DNA of 64,000 nucleotides, taken from contig NC_068346.1 of the NCBI RefSeq assembly GCF_014633365.1, positions 14,467,030 to 14,531,029 on the forward strand. The letters are read 5' to 3'. A program made the position numbers and the translations under genes. This DNA comes from Diospyros lotus (Eukaryota > Streptophyta > Magnoliopsida > Ericales > Ebenaceae). Below the pieces are notes generated by a model. That model made no database searches. It was not told the DNA's origin and was given only the letters and a program-made list of their open reading frames with translations. Of the stretch, positions 10,765-22,208 are shown one piece after another. How positions within the stretch are numbered: position 1 is the first letter of the stretch; each line of letters opens with the position of its first letter.

Positions 10765-12683
10765 TAGGTTGTTGTGTCGTTTTCAATTGGAAAAACATGC
10801 AAATTAAGATGAGTTGTTATGTGATGTGATTCCAATAAATGCGAGTCATTTGCTTTTGGGAAGACCGTGGCAGTATGATAGGAGGGTTGTGCATAATGGG
10901 TTCAAAAACACTTATTCTTTTGTCAAGGACAGGAAAAACATAACCTTAGCACCTCTTAGTCCACAACAAGTGCAGCGAGATCAACTCTTGATGGAGAAGG
11001 AAGAGATAGAATGAGCTTTGTCCATTCACAACTTGGTTTTAATGCTAATAGTAAAGGAAGCAACGCCAAACAAGGAAACTTCTTTCCCACCACAAATTGA
11101 GAAGCTTTTTGAAGAGTTTGTTGATGTGTTTCCAGAAGAGATACCAAAGGGGCTGCCACCAATTAGAGGAATTGAACACCAAATCAATCTCATGCTAGGA
11201 GCTACTTTACTAAATAGACCAGCCTATAGAAGCAATCCAGATGAAGCCAAGGAGTTGCATCGATAAGTAATTGAGTTCTTAGAGAATGGATACGTAAGGG
11301 AGTCAATGAGTCATTGTTCTGTATTAGCTTTGCTAGTGCTACAAAATGATGGGACTATGAGAATGTGTGTGGATAGTTGGGCAATAAACAAGATAACGAT
11401 GAAGTATCGCTACCCAATCCCTAGGTTGGATGATATGCTTGATGAGTTGTATGGCTCTAAATTGTTCTCAAAGATAGATCTCAAAAGTGGCTACCATCAT
11501 ATTCGAATGAAAGGGGGAGGATAAATGGAAGACTGCATTCAAAACAAAGCACATGTTGTACGAATGGCTTGTCTAATGCACCTAGCACCTTCATGCGATT
11601 GATGAATCATGTACTTCGTAAGTTCATTGGTAATTTGTTGTGGTTTATTTTGATGATATTTTGATTTATAATAGAACTCTTGAGAAGCATTTGGGGCACC
11701 TTAGGAAAGTCTTTGAAGTGTTACGACAGAAGAAGCTATTTGGCAAATTAAAGAAGTGTTAATTCTGTCAAAACCGAATAATCTCTCTTAGTTACATGGT
11801 TTCACAACATGGGGTTGAACTTGATTAGGAGAAAGTAAGAGCAATTAAGGAGTGGCCCGTACCTGCTAGTGTTTTAGATGTAAGGAGTTTCCATGGGCTA
11901 GCATCTTTTTATAAGAGGTTTGCGAAGAATTTCAACACTATTTTTGTACATCAAGAAAGGTGGTGAATTTAGATGGAATGAGGCTGCCCAAAGAAGTTTG
12001 GAGCTGATCAATGAGAAATTATGCTCCGCTCTTATTTTAGCTCTCCCTGATTTTTCGAAGACTTTTGAAGTGGAGTGTGATGCTTCGGAGTTGGAATTAG
12101 GGTTGTCCTTATGCAAGATAGGTGTCCCATAGCTTATTTTAGTGAAAAGTTAAGTGGAGGAAGTTTGAATTATTCTATATATGTCAAGGAGTTCTACGCA
12201 TTGATTAGAGCTTTGGAGACTTGGCAACATTACTTACTACCCAAAGAGTTTGTCATTCACACGAACCATGAATCTTTGAATCACTTAAAAAAGGCAAAAC
12301 AAGCTGAGCCGAAGGCATGCCAAATGGGTGGAGTTCTTAGAAGTTTTTCCCTACGTCAAGTACAAAAAGGGAAATTCAAATGTAGTAGCAGATGCATTAT
12401 CACAGAGGTATGCTCTAATCACCATGATGAATGCTAAACTACTAAGGTTTGAATTGATTAAAAATTAGTATGTGGATGATCCAACCTTTGCTTCTATTTA
12501 CTTAACTTGTGAGAAATGGGCTATTAATGGTTACTACAGGCATGAAAGGTACTTGTTTAGATCTAAGAGACTTTGTATTCCTAATGGGTCTATAAGGGAA
12601 CTCTTGGTGAGGGAAGCACATGGGGGAGGTTTAGCTGGTCATTTTGGTGAGAAGAAGACTTTGGAGCTGGTTAAAGAACTCTG
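10765..12683 (+). pseudogene. Ty3/gypsy pol remnant: protease, RT, RNase H, start of integrase
   Basis: Recognisable blocks occur in order on the plus strand. The protease C-terminus shows LLGRPWQYDRR (about 10853-10885). Reverse transcriptase shows [27 protein letters not shown] and [14 protein letters not shown] (11356-11510), then a decayed YFDDIL catalytic block near 11645. RNase H shows LALPDFSKTFEVECDAS (12040-12090) and PIAYFSEKLSGG (12126). The integrase zinc-binding region shows RLCIPNGSIRELL and HGGGLAGHFG (12568-12650). Many stops and frameshifts interrupt the frame, and the integrase is cut at about 12683 by Tat-type LTR DNA. The rest of the integrase is not seen in the window. 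The blocks are typical of plant Ty3/gypsy; the clade was not fixed. Confidence 0.9.
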
Positions 12684-13100
12684 CTTTGGCTGATCCCATA
12701 CTAATTGCATCATATATCACACTTTGGACATACCTTAGACTATTGTCTGACTTCGACATTGGAGGGCCTACATGGGGGAGTCTCTCGCGTACCTTTCTAA
12801 CTTCTATTTGTGACCGCAGGCTAAGTCCCAACCTAGCTTACCTAAAAGATAAGAAGCCTTGCCTCCCAAAGACCCATCGAGGTACCCTTTCTCTTGATTC
12901 CCAAGAGGCCTATCCGAGCAACTCATCCAGAAGCCCTTAAGGACCTATTCGAGTTCCTGCTTCTTTAGGTTCCAGCTTTGACCCATTCCACATCTGTTAG
13001 GCCTCGCTCATGGCATCTCAGACCCTTTGTCGTGGTGAAGAACTCTGTTTTGGCTGATCTCAAGATAAATAAATTTAATTGTTGTAGTTAGGTAACAACA
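12684..13100 (+). mobile_element. Truncated 5' LTR of a Tat-lineage-like element
   Basis: The stretch matches in order the LTR segments at 25.74-26.12 kb and 58.8-59.2 kb: CACTTTGGACATACC, ATTGGAGGGCC, CTTTCTAACTTCTATTTGTGA, GCCTTGCCTCCCAAAGACCC and the end GTAACAACA. Compared with those copies it lacks the upstream part of the LTR, including the TATA box. At its left junction a block of about 24 bp (GAACTCTGCTTTGGCTGATC) repeats a block near its own right end, which suggests a rearranged LTR. Confidence 0.7.
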
Positions 13101-13101
13101 A

Positions 13102-13113
13102 TTTGGCGCCGTC
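13102..13113 (+). other. Primer-binding site of the TTTGGCGCC type
   Basis: TTTGGCGCCGTC directly follows the LTR end. This motif is the usual start of the internal region in Tat/Athila-type gypsy elements. A decayed copy (TTTGGCGTCATT) sits at 59202. Confidence 0.75.
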
Positions 13114-13576
13114 TATAGAAATCGAGAAAAAATCCATCCCTTAATTGCCACCATAAGGGTCAGTTGAGTGAAGATGCACTCCCCCTTCATCCTATAGTAC
13201 CTCCAAATGAGCCATACTTTGAATCCTCCATAAAGGCACTAGGGAGCTTTTTGTGAGGCTTTTCTTCTACTATTATGAACCTTCCAAGGTTTTTCTCTAG
13301 CTATTATGCTGGCCCTTGAAAGAAGAATGCACCTCCCCACCCTGTATCTCTACTAGGCATCCATGTTGTTCATCAAACCAGAGATTTAGGCTAGGCAAGT
13401 GGGAAGTGAGGAGGACGGTCCCCCTGTTGATAAAGGCTAAGTTCAAAAGCGCATCAATTCCCGAACTTGTATTTGATGGCTAGGGATCATTCTCCCTAGC
13501 AATGCCGGTGCCCACGAAAGAGTGTTATTATGAAGAATGAAGATTGTGGAAGTCTTTTTCGCGAGAGAAAGACCTC
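13114..13576 (+). other. Tat-like internal leader, non-coding
   Basis: It is alignable by eye to 59220-59530 (for example TTTGAATCCTCC, AGGCACTAGGGAGCTTTT, GCACCTCCCCACC), which confirms that both belong to one family. No coding domains are seen. Confidence 0.55.
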
Positions 13577-14050
13577 CTGGGATGTAACCCCCCGTTTTTT
13601 CCAAGAGTGCGTTAACTCGAGATTTTGGAAAAAAAAAATTTTCTTAACATAAATTTAACCACGACAATCTCGATCTACTATCTCAACATATTAATTTAAA
13701 AGAATAAGCTAAAACTAGTAATATCATCACATCAGTGGAAGCAGAATCGAAACCTCGATAATACAAAAACAATAATTTCTTTATTCATAATATAGAATTC
13801 ATACCATCGATGTTCAACATGACATCACCAAAATAATACGCCAACGGCTGAATATTTCGTACATACTAAAAAACTACAAAAGATCTATTGTCACTATCAG
13901 CTACATCTCGATAACGCCATTTCCCTTAGTGACGCTGCTTTCACCTGGAACGATTGAATATTCTAATGACAAAATTCAAATTAGATGTTAAATCATCTAA
14001 GTGAGAGTTCAAAAACATTTTCATGAATATATCCAAGACATTTTATGAAT
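13577..14050 (-). mobile_element. Antisense LTR fragment related to the 49.4-57.7 kb solo LTRs
   Basis: On the minus strand it contains CTCACTTAGATGATTTAACA and GAATATTCAATCGTTCCAGG, which match segments close to the 3' end of the solo LTRs at 51.6 kb and 57.3 kb. It starts TGTAACCCCCC on the plus strand, the expected inverted terminus. The rest of the LTR is missing. Confidence 0.5.
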
Positions 14051-14722
14051 TTTTGTGAAGAAACATTTTATTTACAAATAATTGTCCATTTGCACACAAA
14101 TAAATAAACAATCAAGCACAAAACAAACAAGGTAATGAAATATAAATAATTAAATAAATTTGTAACATCAAATGAAAAAGTTTGGATATGTGATAGCAGA
14201 TTTAAAAAACTTTTCTCCTTTTGACTTGTGACTCTTTAATAAATGTGCAATAATACTTTGAAAACCTCAAATGTATTAGATGTTTTGTTTGAGAGCGTCT
14301 GAGAGCTTTCAGGTGTTTTAGATATGCAATGGAAGCACTTGAATGTCTCAAAAATGAGTTTTAGGGGTATTCATAAAAATTTTAGAAAATACTATTCAAA
14401 ACAGTCAAATTTACTATTCACAACGGTTGAATTATTGTTCACAGCGGTTGGAATACTGTAACGTACTGTAGCACACTGTAGAGTATTGTAGCAACAGTAA
14501 AAAAAATTGATTTTTGGTTCAAATTTTGAAAAAAAAAAAATATTTGTATGAATTTTTACTTATTTGAAAAATAATTTTAATGGAAAATACTAGTTTTGAT
14601 AATACATATATTATGCCAAAATATTTTATATATTAATAAAAAATAATTAGGTACAAAATATCATTTTTTTTTAATCATCAAAACTTAATTGAAAATTAAT
14701 AAAGCAAGTTGGCTCAATAAAT
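14051..14722. mobile_element. LTR-like fragment related to the insert at 59.5-60.7 kb
   Basis: It shares with that insert the blocks TTTACAAATAATTGTCC, CAATCAAGCACAAAAC, AACTTTTCTCC, GTGCAATAATACTTTG and the end GCAAGTTGGCTCAA. The left edge merges with the preceding LTR fragment. No coding region is present. Confidence 0.5.
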
Positions 14723-15089
14723 GATCCCATGATATAAAAGATACAGGATAACATATATATGTTTGTATCCTTTAATTTACAACATTTCAGGAAAAGACTA
14801 AGAATCAGACTAGAGAGTTAAGGGGATGGAAACTGTTAGGCTCGCGTGGCCCATTGTACATCTCTTATAATCCAAAGTTCAGAATTAGACAAATATGAAT
14901 AAATAGGATTTTTTAACAGAGGAATTCTCCCAACATCACGAATTATCTAGATAGCCATTTGTTAAAGAAAACCTCTAAGAATGGAGGTAGGAAAGGATCC
15001 AAACCGCTAAAACAAAAACATCGAAACTTCTATCATCAAAGAATGACATTCTTATCTTTCATACGTTGGGCCAGAAGAGCCATGCCATG
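14723..15089. other. Internal region of the Tat-like element, nothing recognised
   Basis: No coding domain, repeat or regulatory site could be recognised here. Confidence 0.4.
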
Positions 15090-15400
15090 ATACATCTAGT
15101 AGACGTAGGTGCTCTGCTGAACCACTAAAACAAAAATATTTACTATCCTACATAGCAGAAGTAGGTATCATGCTGAACCACTTCAACAAAATCATATCAT
15201 AGCAAAAGTAGGCATCCCGCCAAACCACTTTGACAAAACTTTATTATAGTGAAAATAGGCATCTCGCCGAACCGCTTCGACAAAACCTCATCATAGTAGA
15301 AGTAGGCATTTCGCTGAACTGCTTCGATAAAACCTTATCATTTTGGAAGTAGACATCTTGTCGAATCGCTTCGAAAAAACTTTATCATAGCGAAAATATT
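15090..15400 (+). repeat. Tandem repeat array upstream of the antisense ORF
   Basis: At least six imperfect units carry GTAGGCATCTCGCCGAACC followed by GCTTCGACAAAACC, with a period of about 50-65 bp. The same motif family forms an array at 63.3-63.87 kb. Tandem arrays next to the 3' LTR are typical of Tat/Ogre-lineage retrotransposons. Confidence 0.75.
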
Positions 15401-15410
15401 GATATTCTGA

Positions 15411-15744
15411 TCACGGATTAAATGGCCTAGGAAAATTTTCACCGAATTGCGTCACCAAAATAGAGTGCCCATTGGCACACTCTGTGCCATGAAGGCCTTT
15501 TCCTTTCCACCCAAAACAAATAAAAAAGATAAGGGTCAAGGTGAGCACCCCTAGAGTCTGACTCCCCTTCAATCCCTTCCTCCTCTCTGGCCGCCTTTGA
15601 GTCCCCAGTAATATCCACTTCTTCGTCATCTCCCTTATCTCTCTCTTCTCCTTCCCTCTCATTATTATTATTATTATCTGACAAAGAAGAAAAGGGGGAC
15701 ACGACCGTCTGAGTTTGAACGACCCACGCCATCGCGACCTTCAA
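15411..15744 (-). pseudogene. C-terminal part of Tat-type antisense ORF
   Basis: Minus-strand frames here contain an acidic low-complexity segment (LSDNNNNNEREGEERDKGDD) and the tail PYLFYLFWVERKR. They lie downstream, in the minus direction, of the gypsy-type domain at 15836-16228 and probably represent the end of the same antisense ORF, separated by a frame break between 15744 and 15836. Confidence 0.45.
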
Positions 15745-15835
15745 TAACTATCCATTATATCTCAATAAAACATGTATCATCTATTAAATCTGATAAAACT
15801 ATTGAGTCTACTTCGACTAGTTTATTGATATCATC

Positions 15836-16228
15836 TTAGTGATCCTTCACCAATGAATCTACTTCCACCCAATCGCACCTTATGCTTCTCAAACTCTCGG
15901 TGCACCAATATTGTGACCACCTCCAGTGTCTCGTAGAAGGTGTGACTACTATCCACCTAGTCTCAAAATCATCTATCTTTTGAGGTTCATCCCTAAACAA
16001 TCTAATCCTAAAATACATCATTTGAAAGGACACAAATTCTTTCTCCCCTCTTATAGTGCAAGCGCGATAAAAGATGCACAATAAGAACGTCATGGGTTCC
16101 ACCCTCCGCTTCTTACAAAAAATAAAAAATCTCGCCAGCACAATCCAGCCATTCAAATGCAACTGGGCCGACAGTAATATTTTCTCCCTTAAAAATTGCA
16201 TCCCGAATGGGTGCAAGGGAATCCTAAG
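15836..16228 (-). pseudogene. Tat-type antisense ORF, distal half (putative gypsy-type/Transposase_28-like domain)
   Basis: The minus-strand frame begins LHPFGMQFLREKILL, continues HLNGWIVLARFFIFCKKRRV and then EFVSFQMMYFRIRLF. This follows the pattern of the plant 'putative gypsy-type transposon' domain: IPLHPFF..., LxPNAWRxLxxFxxLCRR, then an aromatic-rich strand. It is the downstream half of a frame whose upstream half lies at 24912-25242. The 8.7-kb insertion between them duplicated CTAAG. Removing the insertion plus one CTAAG restores the frame exactly across the site (GL then RIPLHPF). Domain assignment is from memory of the family pattern. Confidence 0.65.
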
Positions 16229-18687
16229 TGTAACACCTCACTTTTTTTATATATATATAATGAAACTAAATACAAACTAATATCCCACAAGGGCGTTATG
16301 GAAATCTTTACCAACGGAAGCGAATGATCGAACATGATAGCTAACTAAAGCTAGATAAAAAGGATTTCTAATAATAAAACCTCTAATATGAGTACAATGT
16401 AATGCGTGACTTCCAAAAATCATCAAATATCTTTTACCACGATCACATTATATAGCAATCACAACTTAGAACTTTAACAGCATAATAAGTAACTCCAAGC
16501 CTTACGTAACCCCTGTTTATACAACTACAATACACCACTCTCAAAACAAACCCAAAGATTACATAAAATCCATAGTACATGAGTAATAGAAAGTTAAACT
16601 AAACTTCAGCCTCCTCGTAACCCTTTTCTCTTGCTTATCTCTGGGTACCTGACACGTTGAGATACCTAGGACATTGAATATTCCAGGAGTATGAAACACC
16701 CGAATTAGATTATTACATCTAAGTAAGGGGTACATGGAAAGAAATTATGCATGCAAGAGCAATATGCAGTTTTTCCAGGAGACATGCAGAAATAAGAACG
16801 AAATCTTCCAAGATCACGGCTCATCGCAAGAGCACGAGAAGTCTAGGCTCACTGCAAGAGTACGAGATCTCCTGTGATGTCCCAACAACTAGCCACAAAT
16901 ACAAATACCGACATGCATATAAAATAGGCAAAATTTGCTCAAAAGTAATAAAACATGAGATGTAACCTCTCGGCCCCCTTACATAAGCACGAGGTGTCCT
17001 CCTTACTTGCCATGTATGAACCCCTCAGCCCCCTTACACAAGCTCGAGATAGCCCCCTTACACAGGCTTCCTTGGTAGTTCACACACGATAAGCCACCAA
17101 CTAGCCACAGTCACCAAAACAACATGATGTATGACAAACCAGAAGGAATATGATATGCAAGCCACGCACGAAAGTTGTCCTGGTCAAACTCGATGCAACA
17201 AAATAGAAATGATATGCTTGAAACAAATGAAACATAAGACATAAGCAACCAACCATTCACAAATGAAACAAAGGGTGATCAAGAGGAAGCAAGAAGCATG
17301 CATAAACCACTCACCTTCGGGTTCACCAGAAAGTATCGTTTACATGCAAACTGAGGTTGTTTATTGCCAAAACATAAGTTTTCGTAAGGTAAATGCCAAA
17401 TATTTTTATACAGAGTTGTACGGTATTAAAATGAGAGTATGTCATAAAAATTTCATGAAAAAATAAGGCTACACAAGCCCTCACGCGCCCCGGGAAGTGG
17501 CCCCATGAGCCGCCCCTTATTTTCAAACAGTTTTAGAATTTTCCACTCTTTCGGCCATAACTCGACCGTTTTAACTTCGATTCGACCCCCATTTTTTTTC
17601 TATAGCTCCCTTTTTCAATGCTCTACAAGATTATAATAAAAAAACCAGATTTACCCCGCTAATTTCTAACTGTTTTGGCCCAAATTCCAACGAGGTGTGA
17701 TTTCCTGTCGAACCTTTGTATCTCCTTTATTCTTCCACCAAATTCACTCTCGTTTTTTTGCAGAACCTCCCATTCTCTTTTAAGAACAGAACCTCGCTTA
17801 GAAGTCTCCCAAAATAACCTCCCTACTCCCCCTTTGGACATGGCCGAATTCTCCGCCCCTAGCCTATTTTATAGAAGTGTTCAACAAATCACATTTCACC
17901 ACATGTCACCTTTAATTATAACTCATCATTACTCTTCTACTCATTTGCTATGTGTCACCACAAGATTTGGTCACTTGGCCTTGAGATTTGAGCCTCATAT
18001 TTATTTCTACATGTGTCCTAATCCCATGGTGCCAAGTGGTCTCAAGATCATCATTACTTAGATTTGAAGATTTAGCTTCATCATGCTTACGCCACTTAGA
18101 TCAATAGGATGGTGACACGTGTCCTTGAGATTTGCACCCTAGTCATGACTTTTCTCCCCTTGTAACAAGTGGCCCTAGAGATTTGAGCCTAGTCATGACT
18201 TATCAACCCTCTCGACGAGTAGATTCATGCCACGTGTCATTGGAGATTTGAGCCACCATCATTGCTTTTATCTTATGGCGCCATGTATCCCATACAATCA
18301 TGAGGTCTCATTATTACCTTCCATGTATGGCCAATAAAAGCTTGCCACATGTCCAACCTTGGACGCTAAGTAACCTTAGAGGCTAAACAAAGACTTGGAG
18401 AAGACTTGAGCTTGGACTTCAAAACAATCCAAAACTACATTTGATTGAAGTTTGATATCCAAATATATTTTGAAGTTCATATCTTTTACACTAATTCCTA
18501 AGACTTTTGGTCAATTGTACTTTTACCCAAACTTCAATAATTACGACTTTGCCCCTGACTCAAAAAATAATCTTTTGTCTCAGGCTTCAATAATCCCTTA
18601 AAATGACATATTTCCTCAAATATCGAAACCCTATAGTCTCAAGCATTACAACCTATTTGATTTTGAAAGAAAATCTCGGGTATTACA
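16229..18687 (-). repeat. 3' LTR of the gypsy element
   Basis: This LTR of 2459 bp runs on the plus strand from TGTAACACCTC to CGGGTATTACA. It matches the LTR at 22209-24911 through its whole length. It contains runs of (GCCCCCTTACACAAGC)-type short repeats near 16970-17070. Confidence 0.9.
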
Positions 18688-18705
18688 TTCTCCCCCCCCC
18701 CTTAA
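18688..18705 (-). other. Polypurine tract
   Basis: On the minus strand this is a purine run, AAG followed by ten or so G then AGAA, directly before the TG start of the 3' LTR. That is where plus-strand DNA synthesis is primed in LTR retrotransposons. Confidence 0.85.
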
Positions 18706-19059
18706 AAGAAAATTTTGTCCTCGAAATTCCATCTTATTCCTCAAAACTCACATTAGGGTGGATAGCGTACCTAGTTTGGTGTGCCCCATCCAGTATAGTT
18801 TGCCTCAACTCTTGGCCTTAGGCACATGAATTCCATCTAATACCCACAGTCAGGGTTTTTGACCCATTCCCAACTATCAACACATGACCAACCTTCAAGT
18901 CTACTAGAATAGCTTGTCAGGTCTGTTCATCATATGAGAGTGAATCACTAGGCTAGAGACGTAAATAGATATTCCATTAGGAATCACATTCAATGCCACA
19001 GGCTAAAAGCCTCTACCAGTCCCCACTCTTGGATTAACAAAACAAGCTCATTCCCGCAT

Positions 19060-19150
19060 CAGCCACCACATTCATCCAGAACAGCCTATTAGAGCAAGCT
19101 CGTTAGCCACCATGTTCACTTTCCCGAGATGGTATTGGATCCCACAACCC
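19060..19150 (-). pseudogene. Gypsy RNase H C-terminal remnant
   Basis: The minus strand reads GIQYHLGKVNMVANELA, the conserved end of gypsy RNase H (usually IxYHPGKxNxVADALSR). Surrounding sequence from 18706 to 20000 has only decayed frames and no complete domain, although it must derive from pol. Confidence 0.6.
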
Positions 19151-19989
19151 TTCGAAAACTCTATCCGTTGTTACTACCCACATTCCAACCCTTATAAAGA
19201 ACAAATACCCCAAGCAATCATGAAAACCTCAAACTTTCATATAGCGTTGCCAAAGCACGCCCACTACTGCATCAGCATTCACGTCAACAACGACAGAGTT
19301 CAGGATAATCAAATCAGAGTCAATTGCTCACAATTTTCAAGGTGTACAACAATCTGCATACCAAATCGAAGGTCAGGTCGGTAACTAGAATAAAATTCCC
19401 CTTCCCCAAGGCCAAGTATGGGAACCACAATCTCATTGCTTGTTATTATGGGAAAACACATTTCCTAAGCAAGCTCATAACACATCACATGCCTACATGA
19501 AGAAAAACATACCACCCATAGTTACGACCTACCCCGATCCACGTATGCAGTTACCATTCCATCATCCATTTCTCGAACCTTCGAATTCCCAAGCCCACTC
19601 AGCACACGATGCAGTAGTCACACTTCTAGTACTGACACTTTCTCAAACTCGAATTCTCTCGAGAAGAACAAGTCAAATATCGGTCCATAAATACAATCAC
19701 AAACTAATCTAAGTATGATTTGAACACCTGAATCATTAACTCATAAGGGTTATAAGTGCGTTAATCCCAAATGTCATCACTAGATACTCATAATAATCCA
19801 TAACATGATCTAGAGCAACCTTGCCACACCTTATTTCTTAATCCTTAATTACATTCCTTAAACCCACAAATCATACTCAAAATTATAATTAACACTCATT
19901 AATTTATAACTACCTAACTTACTACTTGGCATCCCCTCTTTTGCCAAATTATAGGTTAATACATTTATCATCATTCCTTAAGTAATGTG

Positions 19990-20150
19990 AATGCATTGAT
20001 CGGGAATCGACTAACACTCGCATAACTACATTAAGGAGGATTCAAGGTACCTTGCACGACCGTCGGGTTGTCCTTGGCATCTTTTCCCGTCAACTAGAAC
20101 ACACGACCCTACTGCGGCTCTCGGTCTCCTTGGTTCATCCTGAATTGATT
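19990..20150 (-). pseudogene. Gypsy protease N-terminal remnant
   Basis: The minus strand reads GRVFQLTGKDAKDNPTVVQG, which corresponds to the ARVFALTxxDAxxxxxVVxG block at the gag-protease boundary of plant gypsy elements. A stop follows, and the catalytic DSGAT block is not visible. Confidence 0.6.
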
Positions 20151-20159
20151 GACTTCCCT

Positions 20160-21200
20160 CCTTTGCAGGCAATCCCTTGAGAAATGGTCAGTTCGTTGGC
20201 ACCTGAAGCACTTGGGTCCTTTTGGACAGTCTCATGCAACGTGGTCACTCATCCCATAAGTGTAACATCCTTGGGATCTTTCTTCACATGGTTTTCCATG
20301 GTGAAATTTTTTACATTTGCGGCAGTTCCTATTGTGTTTGAAATTCTCTTCGAATCCCAAGATCATGTCTTTTCCCAAGTTTTCTATCATCAGCTTCCCA
20401 AAATTCTGTCCTCAGGGCGTTCATTCGATGGAGGTTGCTTTCCACAGTCAAGACTTGTGACACCACCTCTGCGTGAGTACATGCCCCTAGAGAGCTTAGT
20501 GCTAACCGGATCTCCAATTTCAATCCCCCAATGATCTTTTGTGCCTTGACTTCCTCGTACAAGTTGTAATTGGCATGTGCTTGATTAGTCGAGTAAAATT
20601 ATTCTCATGCTAGGCCACAGTCATTTTCCCAATCTACTTTAGGTTCATAAACTCCCAGCCCTTTTCCAATTTCTTGCATAAGGGAAAATATTTGGTGTTA
20701 AAGGGTTCTTTAAATTGTGCCCATGAAATATTTGGCGTACCTTGTCCCTCGGGATCCAACAAAATCCTTTGCATAGTTCTCTACCAATGGTCTGCCTCAT
20801 CCTGAAGCATAAAAGTGGCATAGGTAATCTTTTCCTCCTCTCTACACCTAATAAAATTAAATATCTTTTCGATCTACTCCAACCAATACTCACTTTCACT
20901 TGAGTCGGCTCCCGCTTTTCCTCAAAAGATAGGTAGATTCAACCGCTGGAACCTATCAATAGCATCAGGAGCTTGAGGGGTAACTGGATCCATTAGCTGC
21001 ACCCCTTGCATATAAGTTACCATGTTTTCCATGACTCGCTCTATTCGATGTATGCAAGTTCCATCTCCCATACGTTTCCTTGGGATGGGTCTTCTTAGGG
21101 GGTCCCCGATGTTGCCTCGTGGGCGTATTGTGACTCTTCCTCCTGAGCGACACTCCCACGATGGTTTGGAGTAGCTGGTTGAAATCTTCATGATCGCCTG
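20160..21200 (-). pseudogene. Gypsy gag remnant with zinc knuckles
   Basis: On the minus strand, blocks of the retrotransposon gag domain occur from about 20900 down to 20330: DEADHW-like and ILLDPEGQ-like blocks in decayed form, then KAQKIIGGLKLEIRLALSSL. A CX2CX4HX4C zinc knuckle (CFRCQRTDHFSRDC) lies at 20169-20210. A second CX2C...HX4C-like unit lies near 20230-20270 with one stop inside it. Frameshifts and stops break the frame in several places. Gag packages the element's RNA in virus-like particles; here it is defunct. Confidence 0.8.
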
Positions 21201-22194
21201 GTATTCACCATCTGAAATATCTAGACTTGAGATATGAGATCAATAATTAGATATTAGAAATAAGTAATCTAGGGCATTCATAATCAATCAAACTTATAAA
21301 TTTCTTAACTTCCCTGACTTTTGTGAGCTCAACCAATTGTTAGCTCAATAAATCCCTAAATACCTATATCCCAGATTTGGGAATTTTGTGAACTAATTGC
21401 CTACTAAATCTTCCAACATTCCCATAAGACACAATAGCCTTCTAAATTCCAAAATTTTTGTAAAACAATTAAACAATAAAATAGTTTCCCAAGTGTTTAT
21501 TATCCTCCAAAATCCTCAAAACATTTGCAAAACATTTGTTAATTCTAACAATCTGTATATCATTATATTCTCAAAAATCCAATCAGTCCCTAAATTCTTG
21601 TCTAGAGGTTTCCTCTTCTTGGATACTTACAAATCACGCTTCTCCCAAACGATTACTACCCAGGGTCTGCCAAAATTCAAAATTCATCAAACTCCTATAG
21701 CATATTTGTTAACGACCCATGTATCACAAAATTCAAGTTTCCAAAAATCTCACGAGGCACTCAAGATTTTGGCTAAGGGTTTAATCTAACCAAATAATTA
21801 CTTACACCAAAGCTCATTCTACTTACTCTTCGGGTGTTGTGGATAGTCCTTTAGGGTCCATAATTATTCATATATATATCCTGAAATCTAAAAGTTTGCA
21901 AAAGTTAGTAACATCAAATATATCTCTTGAATCCCAAAATTTCTATAGGAAATAATTTTTCAAAGAATTCCCCAAGATCCTCAAATTGACATAAGGTCTT
22001 AATGACCTTAATTCCATACATTCCTTTGTCTTGCAAAGCCAAAAATCATTCTTCCTTGGTTTCAGATCTATTCCTACCATAGATCAAAACATCCTCAAAG
22101 TTAGTGAACTCAAATCTAAATCAAAATCACAAAGTCACCACAACCCAAAACATCCTCAAGATTAATCATTCATACTTAAAAATCATATATTCTA
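21201..22194 (-). other. Gypsy leader region
   Basis: This is the untranslated stretch between the primer-binding site and gag on the minus strand. It is AT-rich with no recognisable domain. Confidence 0.5.
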
Positions 22195-22207
22195 GCTTTG
22201 ATACCAA
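22195..22207 (-). other. Primer-binding site of the gypsy element
   Basis: The minus strand reads TTGGTATCAAAGC one base after the 5' LTR end. It is a one-base variant of the tRNA-Met site TGGTATCAGAGC. Confidence 0.85.
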
Positions 22208-22208
22208 C

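Noticed and set aside
20184..20534. Plus-strand 116-codon open frame
   Set aside because: It is the complement of the gypsy gag and zinc-knuckle region, which has clear domain patterns on the minus strand.
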